DNA from: an uncultured Spirochaetota bacterium
Lineage (GTDB): Bacteria > Spirochaetota > UBA4802 > UBA5368
NCBI GenBank assembly: GCA_937864375.1
Contig: CALMJO010000425.1
Location: forward strand, 1-5,509
Reading direction: 5' to 3'
DNA: 5,509 bases
Under the pieces are notes generated by a model. It was not told the origin of the DNA. It searched no databases and was given only the letters and a program-made list of their open reading frames with translations. Position numbers and translations under genes: made by a program. Below, piece by piece: positions 1-5,509 of this stretch. The stretch's first letter is position 1. Each line of letters opens with the position of its first letter.

Positions 1-13
1 GTATAAGAGACAG
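1..13. other. Residual Nextera/Tn5 mosaic-end adapter at the contig edge
   Basis: The first 13 bases, GTATAAGAGACAG, equal the last 13 bases of the 19-bp engineered mosaic end AGATGTGTATAAGAGACAG, in the orientation in which genomic insert follows directly. Read from the minus strand it is CTGTCTCTTATAC. This combines the T at position 4 of the IS50 inside end with the ATAC at positions 10-13 of the outside end, so it is the hybrid used in library kits and not a natural IS50 terminus. Genuine genomic sequence should therefore begin at 14. The last four in-frame residues of the leftmost gene (L-S-L-I) come from the adapter. Confidence 0.87.
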
Positions 14-574
14 CCCCTCCAGTATGCGCCGCTCCCGGGCGTCACCGCAGCGGAAGCTCAACCGCTTGTCCCTGATATCCGGGTCCTTGTAAAACAATTC
101 GACGTCGAACTGGTTAATGTTTTTCCGCACCGCGTCGCCCAGGGGCATGAGGGCTTCCTTTGAGTCGGGGACCGACTGGAGCAGCTCCCTGGACATGATC
201 TCGCACGAATAGCCCGCGGGAAGGTTTTCGGAATAGGTGAATTCCGCCAGGTACTCGCTGTGAAGGGCAATCATCTCCTTCAGAATTTCCATATCCAGGA
301 AGGGAGAGTCGGCCCACACCTTGACGGCGTGATCGCAGCCAGATTCGGCAAAAAGCCTCTTCCAGAACGAGATGTCGTCCCTGTCCGACCGGACGAACAC
401 GCCTTCTTTATGCGAGAGGACACCGCTGTAGGCAGCGGGGACCGAAAACAGGCATGAAACGCCGGGGAGCGCGGCGCACCGCCGCGCCAGCGCATCGGGC
501 AGAAATTCGCCGCCAAAAGTCAGGGCCGAATCGCCCATGCCTTCATCGACGTAGAGGACCGCGGCAATCTTCAA
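14..574 (-). CDS. N-terminal part of a spiro-SPASM-like protein (radical SAM family), truncated by the contig end
   Basis: The gene opens with TTG at 574-572 and runs 187 codons without a stop to base 14, where adapter begins, so only the N-terminus is present. Residues about 1-135 resemble a nucleotidyltransferase of the SpsF/CMP-sugar cytidylyltransferase type: WADSPFLD (87-94), then an alpha-helical stretch, then ENLPAGYSCEI (116-126) in place of the usual FPxGxxxE. The usual N-terminal nucleotide-binding motif (RxxSxRLPGK-like) is not visible, so this domain may be degenerate or non-catalytic. Residues 150-187, with INQFDVE (153-159) and RLSFRCGDARE (171-181), match my recollection of the linker that precedes the radical SAM core in spirochaete spiro-SPASM proteins. 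The CxxxCxxC cluster motif and the SPASM domain would lie beyond the edge and cannot be seen. The start is 4 bp after the foldase stop and is preceded by AAGGG, which suggests translational coupling. The alternative is a stand-alone SpsF-like cytidylyltransferase. The coding region is solid; the family call is moderate. Confidence 0.6.
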
Positions 575-578
575 TGAC

Positions 579-1544
579 TTAACCCTTCACGTAATCCTGC
601 ATGTATATTTTTATGTCCGATTCACGCTTGCGCTGGCCGATCCACTTGCCGAACTGGTCATGCATCTTCTGCTGGATGAGCATGTTGAGGATCTTGTCCT
701 CCACGGATTCGTAGGTAACCTGCCTTTTACCAAGAAACTTCACGATGTGGTACCCGTAGGAGGACCGGATGACGTTGGAAATCTGCCCGGGCTGGTTGAG
801 CTGAAAGACCTGGTTCGCGAAATAGGGATCTACGTCGCCCAGCGCCACCCAACCCATGTCGCCGCCCTTGTTTACCGTCGCCACGTCCTCCGAGTGCTGC
901 GCGGCAAGCGCCTCGAAAGCCTCCCCCGCGTAGGCCCTTCCCTGGAGCTCCCGGAGCGCTTCGCTTACCCGGCGCTCCTCGGCGGGCGAATTGTCACGGG
1001 GGCGCATGAGTATATGCTTGACGTTAACCTCGAACCCGAGCTTTTCCTTGTTTGCCTCATACCAGGTGAGGCCCTCCTTGCGGGTGGGGGGCGTGACGCC
1101 TATGGCTATTGACATCACCTGTTCGGTGATCATCGACTTGCGCAGTTCTTCCCTGTAATCGTCAAAGGGGATGTTTTCGGTTTTTTCGATGCGCTGCCTG
1201 AATTCGTCGAGGGAGGCGATGTTATTGCGCTCCATGATCTTCTTGATATGGTTTTCTATCTTCTCGTCGCTCACGATGATCGCCTGGCTTTCCGCTTCTT
1301 CGGCTACCAGCGCCTCTTCGATGAACTTGTCCAGCACCCTGCTCATCCCCTGCGTGGGCTGGACGGCAGCCATGTTGGCCCGCTGCTGCAGGCGCGCAAA
1401 GCGATCCTTGACCTCACTCTCCACGATAGGGCGCTCGTTCACGACCGCGATCACGCGATCCAGCATCTCCCAGGGAAGCGCGGATGACACGGGTCCCACG
1501 ACCAGGAGTGCGCAGCAGATCGACAACAGTGCGAAATTCTTCAT
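579..1544 (-). CDS. Periplasmic SurA-like peptidyl-prolyl cis-trans isomerase (single parvulin domain)
   Basis: This is a 321-residue secreted foldase that would isomerise proline peptide bonds and chaperone outer-membrane or periplasmic proteins. Residues 1-22 form a signal peptide: Lys2, a hydrophobic run at about 4-19, and a likely signal peptidase I site after SSA (20-22). Residues about 28-150 are a SurA_N-type chaperone region that begins with the typical LDRVIAVVNERPI and is followed by charged helices. Residues about 172-273 are a parvulin (PpiC/rotamase) domain with VKHILMRP (175-182), FEALAAQHSED (210-220), KGGDMGWV (226-233) and SSYGYHIVKF (261-270). A helical C-terminal tail follows. 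E. coli SurA has two parvulin domains and this protein has one, as is common outside the proteobacteria. The ATG lies 5 bp after the murI stop, with only a weak GCGGG upstream, so translation is probably coupled. PrsA/PpiD-like naming is possible, but there is no lipobox cysteine at the cleavage site and no retained C-terminal membrane segment. Confidence 0.88.
   Translation of the reverse strand: MKNFALLSICCALLVVGPVSSALPWEMLDRVIAVVNERPIVESEVKDRFARLQQRANMAAVQPTQGMSRVLDKFIEEALVAEEAESQAIIVSDEKIENHIKKIMERNNIASLDEFRQRIEKTENIPFDDYREELRKSMITEQVMSIAIGVTPPTRKEGLTWYEANKEKLGFEVNVKHILMRPRDNSPAEERRVSEALRELQGRAYAGEAFEALAAQHSEDVATVNKGGDMGWVALGDVDPYFANQVFQLNQPGQISNVIRSSYGYHIVKFLGKRQVTYESVEDKILNMLIQQKMHDQFGKWIGQRKRESDIKIYMQDYVKG
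583..587 (-). promoter_or_regulatory. Ribosome binding site for the TTG-started gene
   Basis: AAGGG on the minus strand lies 8 nt before the TTG at 574-572, inside the last codons of the foldase gene. The reading frame contains no other start codon between its upstream stop (TGA at 589-587) and this TTG. The site and the frame together fix the start. Confidence 0.55.
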
Positions 1545-1549
1545 ATAAA

Positions 1550-2347
1550 TTACCCGCTTATCTCGAGCTTCTGGATTTCCGAGCCATCCCTCCCAAAGAA
1601 CATAAGCTTGAGGCGCTGGATGGTATCGGTGATATCGGAGGCATAGAGCTCAATATGCCCGGCGGTACCCTCATTTTCAAGGTTTTTTTCTTTCAACAGG
1701 GCGCGAACCTCGCGCGCGATCTCCACGCCCGTATCGATCAGGTCGATATCGGGGAATTCATCAAGGATCGCCTTTTTCAGAAGGGGAAAATGGGTACAGC
1801 CCAGGATGAGCGTCCTCACACCCTGCTCATGGATCTCCTTCAGGTAGCGACGCGCCGTCATCCTGGTGATTTCATCGTCCAGCCAGCCTTCCTCGGTGAG
1901 CGAGACGAAGATGGTCGCGTGACGTTGAAGGACCTCGATTCCCGGGCACAGGGATTTGACCGCCTTCACGTAGGAGCCGCTGTTGACCGTGGCCCTGGTT
2001 GCGATCACGCCTACCTTGTTCCCCTTCAAGCGGTCACAGGAGGCCCTCGCCCCGGCGTCAATTACACCGATGATCGGGAGTGAATACTCCGCCCTGAGAA
2101 TATCCAGGGCCGCCGCCGAGGCGGTATTGCAGGCGATCACGAGCATTTTTACGTTCCGGGATAGCAGGTATTCCGTGATCTCCCTGGAGTAACGGACCAC
2201 CGTATCGATGGACCTGGTCCCATAGGGAAACCGCGCGGTATCGCCGAAGTAAATGATGTTTTCGCCCGGCAGCAGATCCCGTATCTCCTTGCATACGGTG
2301 AGCCCGCCTATCCCCGAGTCGAAAATGCCCAGTGGCCTGTCATCCAT
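1550..2347 (-). CDS. murI: Glutamate racemase
   Basis: This cytosolic enzyme interconverts L- and D-glutamate without a cofactor and supplies the D-Glu of peptidoglycan stem peptides. At 265 residues it is full length for the family. The N-terminal half has IFDSGIGGLTV (8-18; Asp10/Ser11 in the active site), YFGDTARFPYG (33-43) and ACNTAS (72-77), with catalytic Cys73. The C-terminal half has TEEGW (151-155) and GCTHFPLL (183-190), with the second catalytic Cys184 followed by His186. Both cysteines of the two-base mechanism are present, so the enzyme should be active. The ATG at 2347-2345 lies inside the last codons of the citramalate synthase gene (8-bp overlap in another frame) and has no clear Shine-Dalgarno sequence, which suggests translational coupling. 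The stop is 5 bp before the foldase start. Confidence 0.96.
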   Translation of the reverse strand: MDDRPLGIFDSGIGGLTVCKEIRDLLPGENIIYFGDTARFPYGTRSIDTVVRYSREITEYLLSRNVKMLVIACNTASAAALDILRAEYSLPIIGVIDAGARASCDRLKGNKVGVIATRATVNSGSYVKAVKSLCPGIEVLQRHATIFVSLTEEGWLDDEITRMTARRYLKEIHEQGVRTLILGCTHFPLLKKAILDEFPDIDLIDTGVEIAREVRALLKEKNLENEGTAGHIELYASDITDTIQRLKLMFFGRDGSEIQKLEISG

Positions 2348-3938
2348 GTGATTGGGTATCGTTTTTCCGGATTTTACGCTTGAATAGCATGAATTCGATT
2401 CCGTCCACGAGGGCCTGCCATGAAGCCTCGATTATGTTGGAGGAAACGCCAACCGTTCCCCAGTGGTTTCCCATGGCCTTCTGCTCCGCGAGCACGCGCA
2501 CCAGGGATCCGGTGCCCTCTTTTTCATTGAGGACGCGCACCTTGTAGTCGGTAAGCTGAAGTTCCTGTATTTCCGGGTAGAATTTGTCAAGCGCTTTACG
2601 CAGGGCGTTGTCCAGCGCCGCAACCGGTCCGTTCCCGTTGGCGGCCGTATGCTCTATGCGTCCGTCAACCTCGACCTTGATGGTGGCTTCGCAGGCTATG
2701 GTATTGTCTTCCTTTTTTTCCGTCATCACCCTGAAACCCTTGAGGCTGAAGAAGGGCGTGTATTCGCCGGTCGCCCTCCGTAGGAGAAGCTCAAAGGAGC
2801 CCTCAGCCGCCTCGAACTGGAATCCCTGCTCCTCCAGGTCCTTGATCTCCTCGATAATCTGTGCGGGAAGCGATACCGTTCGGTCAAGTGCTATACCCAT
2901 TTCCCTTGCTTTAACCTCGATGGTGCTCTTTCCCGCAAGCTCGGATATGAGTACCAGCCTGCGGTTGCCCACCGCCTCCGGGTCCACGTGCTCGTAGGTC
3001 CTCGTGTCGCGCTTGAGCGCGGAAACATGGATCCCGCCTTTGTGCGCGAAGGCCTTGTCCCCTACGTAGGGGGCGCGCTCGTTGTGGGCGAGGTTCGCGA
3101 TCTCGCTGATGTAGCGGCTCACCTCGGTGATGAGGGCAAGCCTGTCCTTTGCGCTGCAGGCATAGCCCATCTTCATGACCAGGCTGGGAATGATCGTGGT
3201 AAGATCGCAGTTCCCGCAGCGCTCGCCGTATCCATTGATCGTTCCCTGCACGGACACGGCGCCCGATTGAACGGCGGCGATGGAATTCGCCACCGCGACG
3301 CCGGCATCGTTGTGGAAATGCACACCTATGGGGCATCTCACGCCTTCCACGGCGACGCGCGTAATCTCGGCCGCTTCGTGCGGAAGAGTGCCCCCGTTCG
3401 TATCGCAGAGGACGAGCATGTCGGCCCCCGCCGCCGCCGCTTTTTCAAGGGTGCGCATGGAATACTCGCGGTTGTGCGCATAGCCGTCATAGAAGTGCTC
3501 CGCGTCCAGGAACACCTCGAACCCCTTTTCTTTCAGGTAAGCGATCGTGCCGTAGATGAGCTCCAGGTTCTGCTCCAGGCTGATGTTGAGCGCCTTCTCG
3601 ATGTGGAAGTCCCAGGTCTTGGCGACGATGGTAAGCGTACCGGCGCCGCAGGACACCAGGCGCTGCAGGAGCTCATCGTCCTCGAAGCTCGTATTGGGCC
3701 GCCTCGTGGAGCCGAACGCCGCGATCTTCGAAAAGCCGAGCTCGGCCTTCCCGATCTCGGAGAAGAAGACGTCGTCCTTGGGATTGGAGCCCGGCCATCC
3801 GCCCTCGATGTAGTCGATCCTGAGCTTGTCGAGCTCCCGTGCGATGCGGATCTTGTCCTGGAGGGAAAAGGATATGCCAAAGGTCTGCGCTCCGTCACGC
3901 AGGGTGGTGTCATAAAGGATGATGCGCTTCGATTTCAC
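2340..3938 (-). CDS. cimA: (R)-citramalate synthase
   Basis: The enzyme condenses pyruvate with acetyl-CoA to give (R)-citramalate, the first step of the threonine-independent route to 2-oxobutyrate and isoleucine. It has 532 residues. Residues about 5-275 are the HMGL-like TIM barrel: YDTTLRDGAQT (9-19, with metal ligand Asp10, catalytic Arg14 and Asp15), IEGGWPGSNPKD (44-55), LCDTNGG (177-183), the metal ligands in VHFHND (206-211; His207 and His209), and NGYGERCGNCDL (235-246). HKGGIHVSA (299-307) follows in the linker. Residues about 385-522 form the LeuA-type regulatory/dimerisation domain, so end-product feedback is likely. EGGWPGSNPKD and AKTWDFH (106-112) mark the TIGR00977-type clade (the Geobacter-like enzyme); isopropylmalate and homocitrate synthases lack them. 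The start is GTG at 3938-3936, two codons before KRIILYDTT. No other good start lies in frame nearby. This is the first gene of the minus-strand operon. Confidence 0.94.
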   Translation of the reverse strand: MKSKRIILYDTTLRDGAQTFGISFSLQDKIRIARELDKLRIDYIEGGWPGSNPKDDVFFSEIGKAELGFSKIAAFGSTRRPNTSFEDDELLQRLVSCGAGTLTIVAKTWDFHIEKALNISLEQNLELIYGTIAYLKEKGFEVFLDAEHFYDGYAHNREYSMRTLEKAAAAGADMLVLCDTNGGTLPHEAAEITRVAVEGVRCPIGVHFHNDAGVAVANSIAAVQSGAVSVQGTINGYGERCGNCDLTTIIPSLVMKMGYACSAKDRLALITEVSRYISEIANLAHNERAPYVGDKAFAHKGGIHVSALKRDTRTYEHVDPEAVGNRRLVLISELAGKSTIEVKAREMGIALDRTVSLPAQIIEEIKDLEEQGFQFEAAEGSFELLLRRATGEYTPFFSLKGFRVMTEKKEDNTIACEATIKVEVDGRIEHTAANGNGPVAALDNALRKALDKFYPEIQELQLTDYKVRVLNEKEGTGSLVRVLAEQKAMGNHWGTVGVSSNIIEASWQALVDGIEFMLFKRKIRKNDTQSHG

Positions 3939-4030
3939 AGTTCTTCGCTGCCCGGAACATGGTGCCGGCGACCCGGCTTCGTTTGAAAAAAGGCATACTC
4001 ATGAGGAAATGTGCATATTTCAAGCAGTTT
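3939..4030 (-). other. Short intergenic gap between the GDPD gene and cimA
   Basis: This 92-bp gap probably holds the promoter of the cimA operon, or simply a read-through junction. On the minus strand there is a TTGAAA (4023-4018) that could be a -35 element, but no good -10 box lies 16-18 bp downstream of it; TATGCC comes 20 bp later. A T6 run (3991-3986) follows an imperfect, weak hairpin (GCAC...TGC with wobble pairs), which is poor as an intrinsic terminator. A perfect 5-bp GC stem, GCCGG/CCGGC with a 4-nt loop, lies at 3964-3977, about 26 nt upstream of the GTG. None of these signals is strong. Confidence 0.3.
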
Positions 4031-4825
4031 TTACATTTTTCCCGATGCCGCCAGCACCGCGCGCATGACATCGGGCTTATTGGTAAAAATTCCCCCTACG
4101 CCCGCGCCCGCTAGGCGGGCAAGAGCTCCGCGGTCGTTTACGGTGTACACGTTCACCGGAATGTTACAGGAAACCAGCTCGCGCGCCCATGAGCCCCTGA
4201 ATTCGTCCCTGGAACAGTTGAAGCAGTCGGCTCCCGTATGCTCCATTATCCGGGCCGGGCTCATTTTTTTGTAATGCTTCTTTTCGTACAGCACGGCAAT
4301 GGGGGCCGACTGGTCCACTTCGCGCAGGTGCGCGAGTGCCATGGGACTGAAGCTTGAATAGATTACGTGCTCCCGCATTCCCATCCGCGAAACCAGCTCC
4401 AGCGTCTTTTCCTCGATCCCCCCGATCGCCGAATCGCCCACCGCCTCGGATTTTATCTCGATGTTTACGGCGATTTTCCCCCGGCAGTATTCCAGCACCT
4501 CGGCGAGGGCCGGGACCTTCTCCCCTGCGAAACGCTTCCCGAACCACGATCCCGCATCGAGCGCGCGCATCTGCGCGTAGCCCAGGTCTTTAACCCTGCC
4601 GCGCCCGTTGGTGCAGCGGTTCACCTTTTCGTCGTGCATGACCACGATCTCGCCGTCCCGCGTGCACTGGATGTCCAGTTCGACCATGTCGGCACCCAGG
4701 TCAAGCGCTCCCCTGAACGACACCATGGTGTTCTCCGGAAAATAGGCGCACGCGCCCCGATGGCCAATCACCGTGCAGGCGTGCCACCCGGTCCCCTCAT
4801 ACAGGAATTCGCGATACTGTCTCAT
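4031..4825 (-). CDS. Glycerophosphodiester phosphodiesterase, cytosolic type
   Basis: The enzyme hydrolyses glycerophosphodiesters (deacylated phospholipid head groups) to sn-glycerol 3-phosphate and an alcohol. It is a single GDPD TIM barrel. Residues are numbered here from the upstream ATG at 4870, so subtract 15 for the chosen start: GHRGA (36-40, catalytic His37 and Arg38), PENT (45-48, metal ligand Glu46), ELDI (64-67, Glu64 and Asp66), VMHD (77-80, catalytic His79), NIEIK (136-140), YSSF (171-174), VYTVN (241-245) and the closing FTNKPD (262-267). All expected catalytic and metal-binding residues are present. There is no signal peptide, so it resembles cytosolic UgpQ more than periplasmic GlpQ. 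I chose the ATG at 4825 because the 15 extra residues of the longer form are cysteine-rich, unlike the family, and cover a palindrome. Neither start has a convincing ribosome binding site, so 4870 remains possible. The gene is divergent from the cupin gene. Confidence 0.9.
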   Translation of the reverse strand: MRQYREFLYEGTGWHACTVIGHRGACAYFPENTMVSFRGALDLGADMVELDIQCTRDGEIVVMHDEKVNRCTNGRGRVKDLGYAQMRALDAGSWFGKRFAGEKVPALAEVLEYCRGKIAVNIEIKSEAVGDSAIGGIEEKTLELVSRMGMREHVIYSSFSPMALAHLREVDQSAPIAVLYEKKHYKKMSPARIMEHTGADCFNCSRDEFRGSWARELVSCNIPVNVYTVNDRGALARLAGAGVGGIFTNKPDVMRAVLAASGKM

Positions 4826-4841
4826 ACCGGCCCCGGCATTT

Positions 4842-4853
4842 TTATTGCAATAA
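4842..4853. promoter_or_regulatory. Perfect 12-bp palindrome between divergent genes, possible operator
   Basis: TTATTGCAATAA reads the same on both strands. It lies 16 bp upstream of the preferred GDPD start and 61 bp upstream of the cupin start, where a shared operator for divergent genes would sit. A second, looser inverted repeat, ATGCA...TGCAT, is at 4860-4877. No matching -35/-10 pair could be placed with confidence on either strand. The symmetry is seen directly; the regulatory role is inference. Confidence 0.3.
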
Positions 4854-4902
4854 TTCACTATGCACCGCATGCTGCATAACAGTCAAGCAGCAGATTACAC
4901 CC

Positions 4903-4909
4903 GGAAGGA
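4903..4909 (+). promoter_or_regulatory. Shine-Dalgarno site of the cupin gene
   Basis: GGAAGGA lies 5 nt before the ATG at 4915. It is the clearest ribosome binding site in the window and supports this start. Confidence 0.7.
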
Positions 4910-4914
4910 CGCGC

Positions 4915-5412
4915 ATGATAACGGTCGAACAGATAATATCGATTCTCAAGCTCGCCCCGCATCCCGAGGGAGGGTATTTCTCGGAAACCTATCGCTCGAG
5001 GGAGAGCATCCCGTCGGCCGCCCTTCCGGGAAGGTATAGCGGGGACAGGAACCACGGTACCGCGATCTATTACCTGCTCACCCCCGGCACCTTTTCCGCG
5101 ATGCACCGCGTCGCCGGCGACGAGGTTTTTCATTTTTACCTGGGAGACCCGGTGGAGATGCTCCAGCTTTCACCAGGCGGGGCAGGTGAAATCTTCATCA
5201 TCGGAACCGATCTCATCCACGGGATGAAACCTCAAGCGGTCGTGCCGCACGGAACATGGCAGGGCTCGCGGCTTGTCCCGGGGGGGGAATTCGCGCTCCT
5301 GGGCGCGACGGTGGCTCCAGGCTTCGATTTCAGGGACTTTGAGCTGGGCGAAAGGGCGGATCTCGTCTCCCGGTATCCGGAGTTCAGCGAACTCATCACC
5401 GCACTCACATGA
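4915..5412 (+). CDS. Cupin_5/DUF985 family protein
   Basis: This is a 165-residue, full-length member of the DUF985 (cupin_5) family, a small single-domain beta-barrel protein whose biochemical role is not well established. It shows the family pattern in order: LAPHPEGGYFSETYRS (13-28), TAIYYLLTPGTFSAMHRV (49-66), DEVFHFYLGDPVEM (69-82), PHGTWQGS (111-118), and the C-terminal LLGATVAPGFDFRDFELG (128-145). His64, Glu70 and His73, with His112 on a later strand, are the likely pocket or metal-binding residues by analogy with other cupins. The ATG is preceded by a good Shine-Dalgarno sequence, GGAAGGA (4903-4909), 5 nt upstream, which fixes the start. The stop codon overlaps the start of the HAD phosphatase gene (ATGA), so the two are co-translated. 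Related plant and fungal proteins have been linked to sugar or nucleotide-sugar binding, but no function should be assigned here. Confidence 0.9.
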   Translation: MITVEQIISILKLAPHPEGGYFSETYRSRESIPSAALPGRYSGDRNHGTAIYYLLTPGTFSAMHRVAGDEVFHFYLGDPVEMLQLSPGGAGEIFIIGTDLIHGMKPQAVVPHGTWQGSRLVPGGEFALLGATVAPGFDFRDFELGERADLVSRYPEFSELITALT

Positions 5413-5509
5413 AACCCCTGCGCGGCATAATCTTCGACCTGGACGGTACGCTCCTGGACACCCTCAGAGACATCGCCGATTCAATGAATGCGGCATTGGC
5501 TCGCAAGGG
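5409..5509 (+). CDS. HAD-superfamily phosphatase, phosphoglycolate-phosphatase-like, N-terminus only
   Basis: Thirty-three complete codons are visible before the right edge cuts the gene. They encode HAD motif I, IIFDLDGTLLDT (7-18), with nucleophile Asp10 and acid/base Asp12. RDIADSMNAAL (20-30) follows and is typical of the start of the helical cap in Gph/PgmB-type (subfamily I) phosphatases. Motifs II-IV and most of the cap are missing, so the substrate cannot be told; phosphoglycolate phosphatase is the likeliest label and beta-phosphoglucomutase a less likely one. The ATG overlaps the cupin stop by 4 bp (ATGA) and has no Shine-Dalgarno sequence of its own, so translation should depend on the upstream gene. 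The final bases show no adapter sequence. Confidence 0.85.
   Translation, partial: MKPLRGIIFDLDGTLLDTLRDIADSMNAALARK

Noticed and set aside
1..13. A natural IS50/Tn5 end or other transposon terminus
   Set aside because: The bases match the engineered hybrid mosaic end and neither the natural outside end nor the natural inside end of IS50. No transposase is present.
58..516. Several 60-80 codon ATG-started frames on both strands in the left region
   Set aside because: They are shadows of the TTG-started minus-strand gene at 574-14, whose frame alone carries recognisable motifs.
660..1112. A 150-codon plus-strand open frame opposite the foldase gene
   Set aside because: It is antisense to the parvulin domain and is a shadow of the conserved minus-strand frame.
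1484..2083. A 199-codon plus-strand open frame opposite murI and the foldase gene
   Set aside because: It spans the junction of two well-supported minus-strand genes and shows no recognisable motifs.
2988..3986. A 332-codon open frame on the plus strand, opposite cimA
   Set aside because: It lies wholly antisense to a gene with all of its catalytic motifs, and its translation shows no recognisable family and has the composition of a GC-rich shadow frame.
3986..4023. Intrinsic terminator after the GDPD gene (T-run at 3991-3986 on the minus strand)
   Set aside because: The preceding hairpin has only three firm pairs plus mismatched and wobble pairs, and the GC-rich stem at 3964-3977 lies downstream of the T-run, in the wrong order.
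4367..4879. A 170-codon plus-strand open frame opposite the GDPD gene
   Set aside because: It is antisense to the conserved GDPD catalytic motifs and has no independent evidence.
5280..5287. A run of eight G residues inside the cupin gene, as a possible phase-variation tract or sequencing indel
   Set aside because: The frame is intact and the conserved C-terminal pattern (APGFDFRDFELG) continues after it. Eight bases in a GC-rich gene are not enough to argue for a contingency locus.

Overview
This is a compact, GC-rich bacterial stretch with no RNA genes, CRISPR array or insertion sequence that I can see. Its first 13 bases are the end of the engineered Tn5/Nextera mosaic end. The left edge is therefore probably the end of an assembled, probably metagenomic, contig with a remnant of library adapter attached. 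The best lineage clue is the leftmost gene. It looks like the N-terminal part of a spiro-SPASM protein, a radical SAM family that I recall as confined to spirochaetes. The rest fits a free-living, Gram-negative, GC-rich spirochaete: a secreted SurA-like foldase, peptidoglycan synthesis and the citramalate route to isoleucine. The lineage call is an inference.

Positions 1-3938 hold a tightly packed minus-strand operon, read right to left: citramalate synthase (cimA), glutamate racemase (murI, overlapping cimA by 8 bp), a signal-peptide-bearing SurA-like peptidyl-prolyl isomerase (5 bp gap), and the partial spiro-SPASM-like gene (4 bp gap, TTG start). The operon joins amino-acid synthesis (isoleucine via citramalate), cell-wall precursor supply (D-glutamate) and envelope protein folding. 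The products share no obvious pathway, so this looks like a housekeeping growth operon.

Positions 3939-4030 are a short gap with only weak signals. Upstream of it, also on the minus strand, is a cytosolic-type glycerophosphodiester phosphodiesterase (4031 to 4825 or 4870).

Divergent from that gene, on the plus strand, are a DUF985/cupin_5 protein (4915-5412) and, overlapping it by 4 bp (ATGA), the start of a HAD-family phosphatase of phosphoglycolate-phosphatase type, cut by the right edge. The divergent intergenic region contains a perfect 12-bp palindrome that could be an operator.

I found no convincing new multi-gene system. The items most worth a second look are the adapter remnant, the divergent nucleotidyltransferase-like N-terminal domain of the spiro-SPASM-like gene, and the palindrome between the divergent genes.
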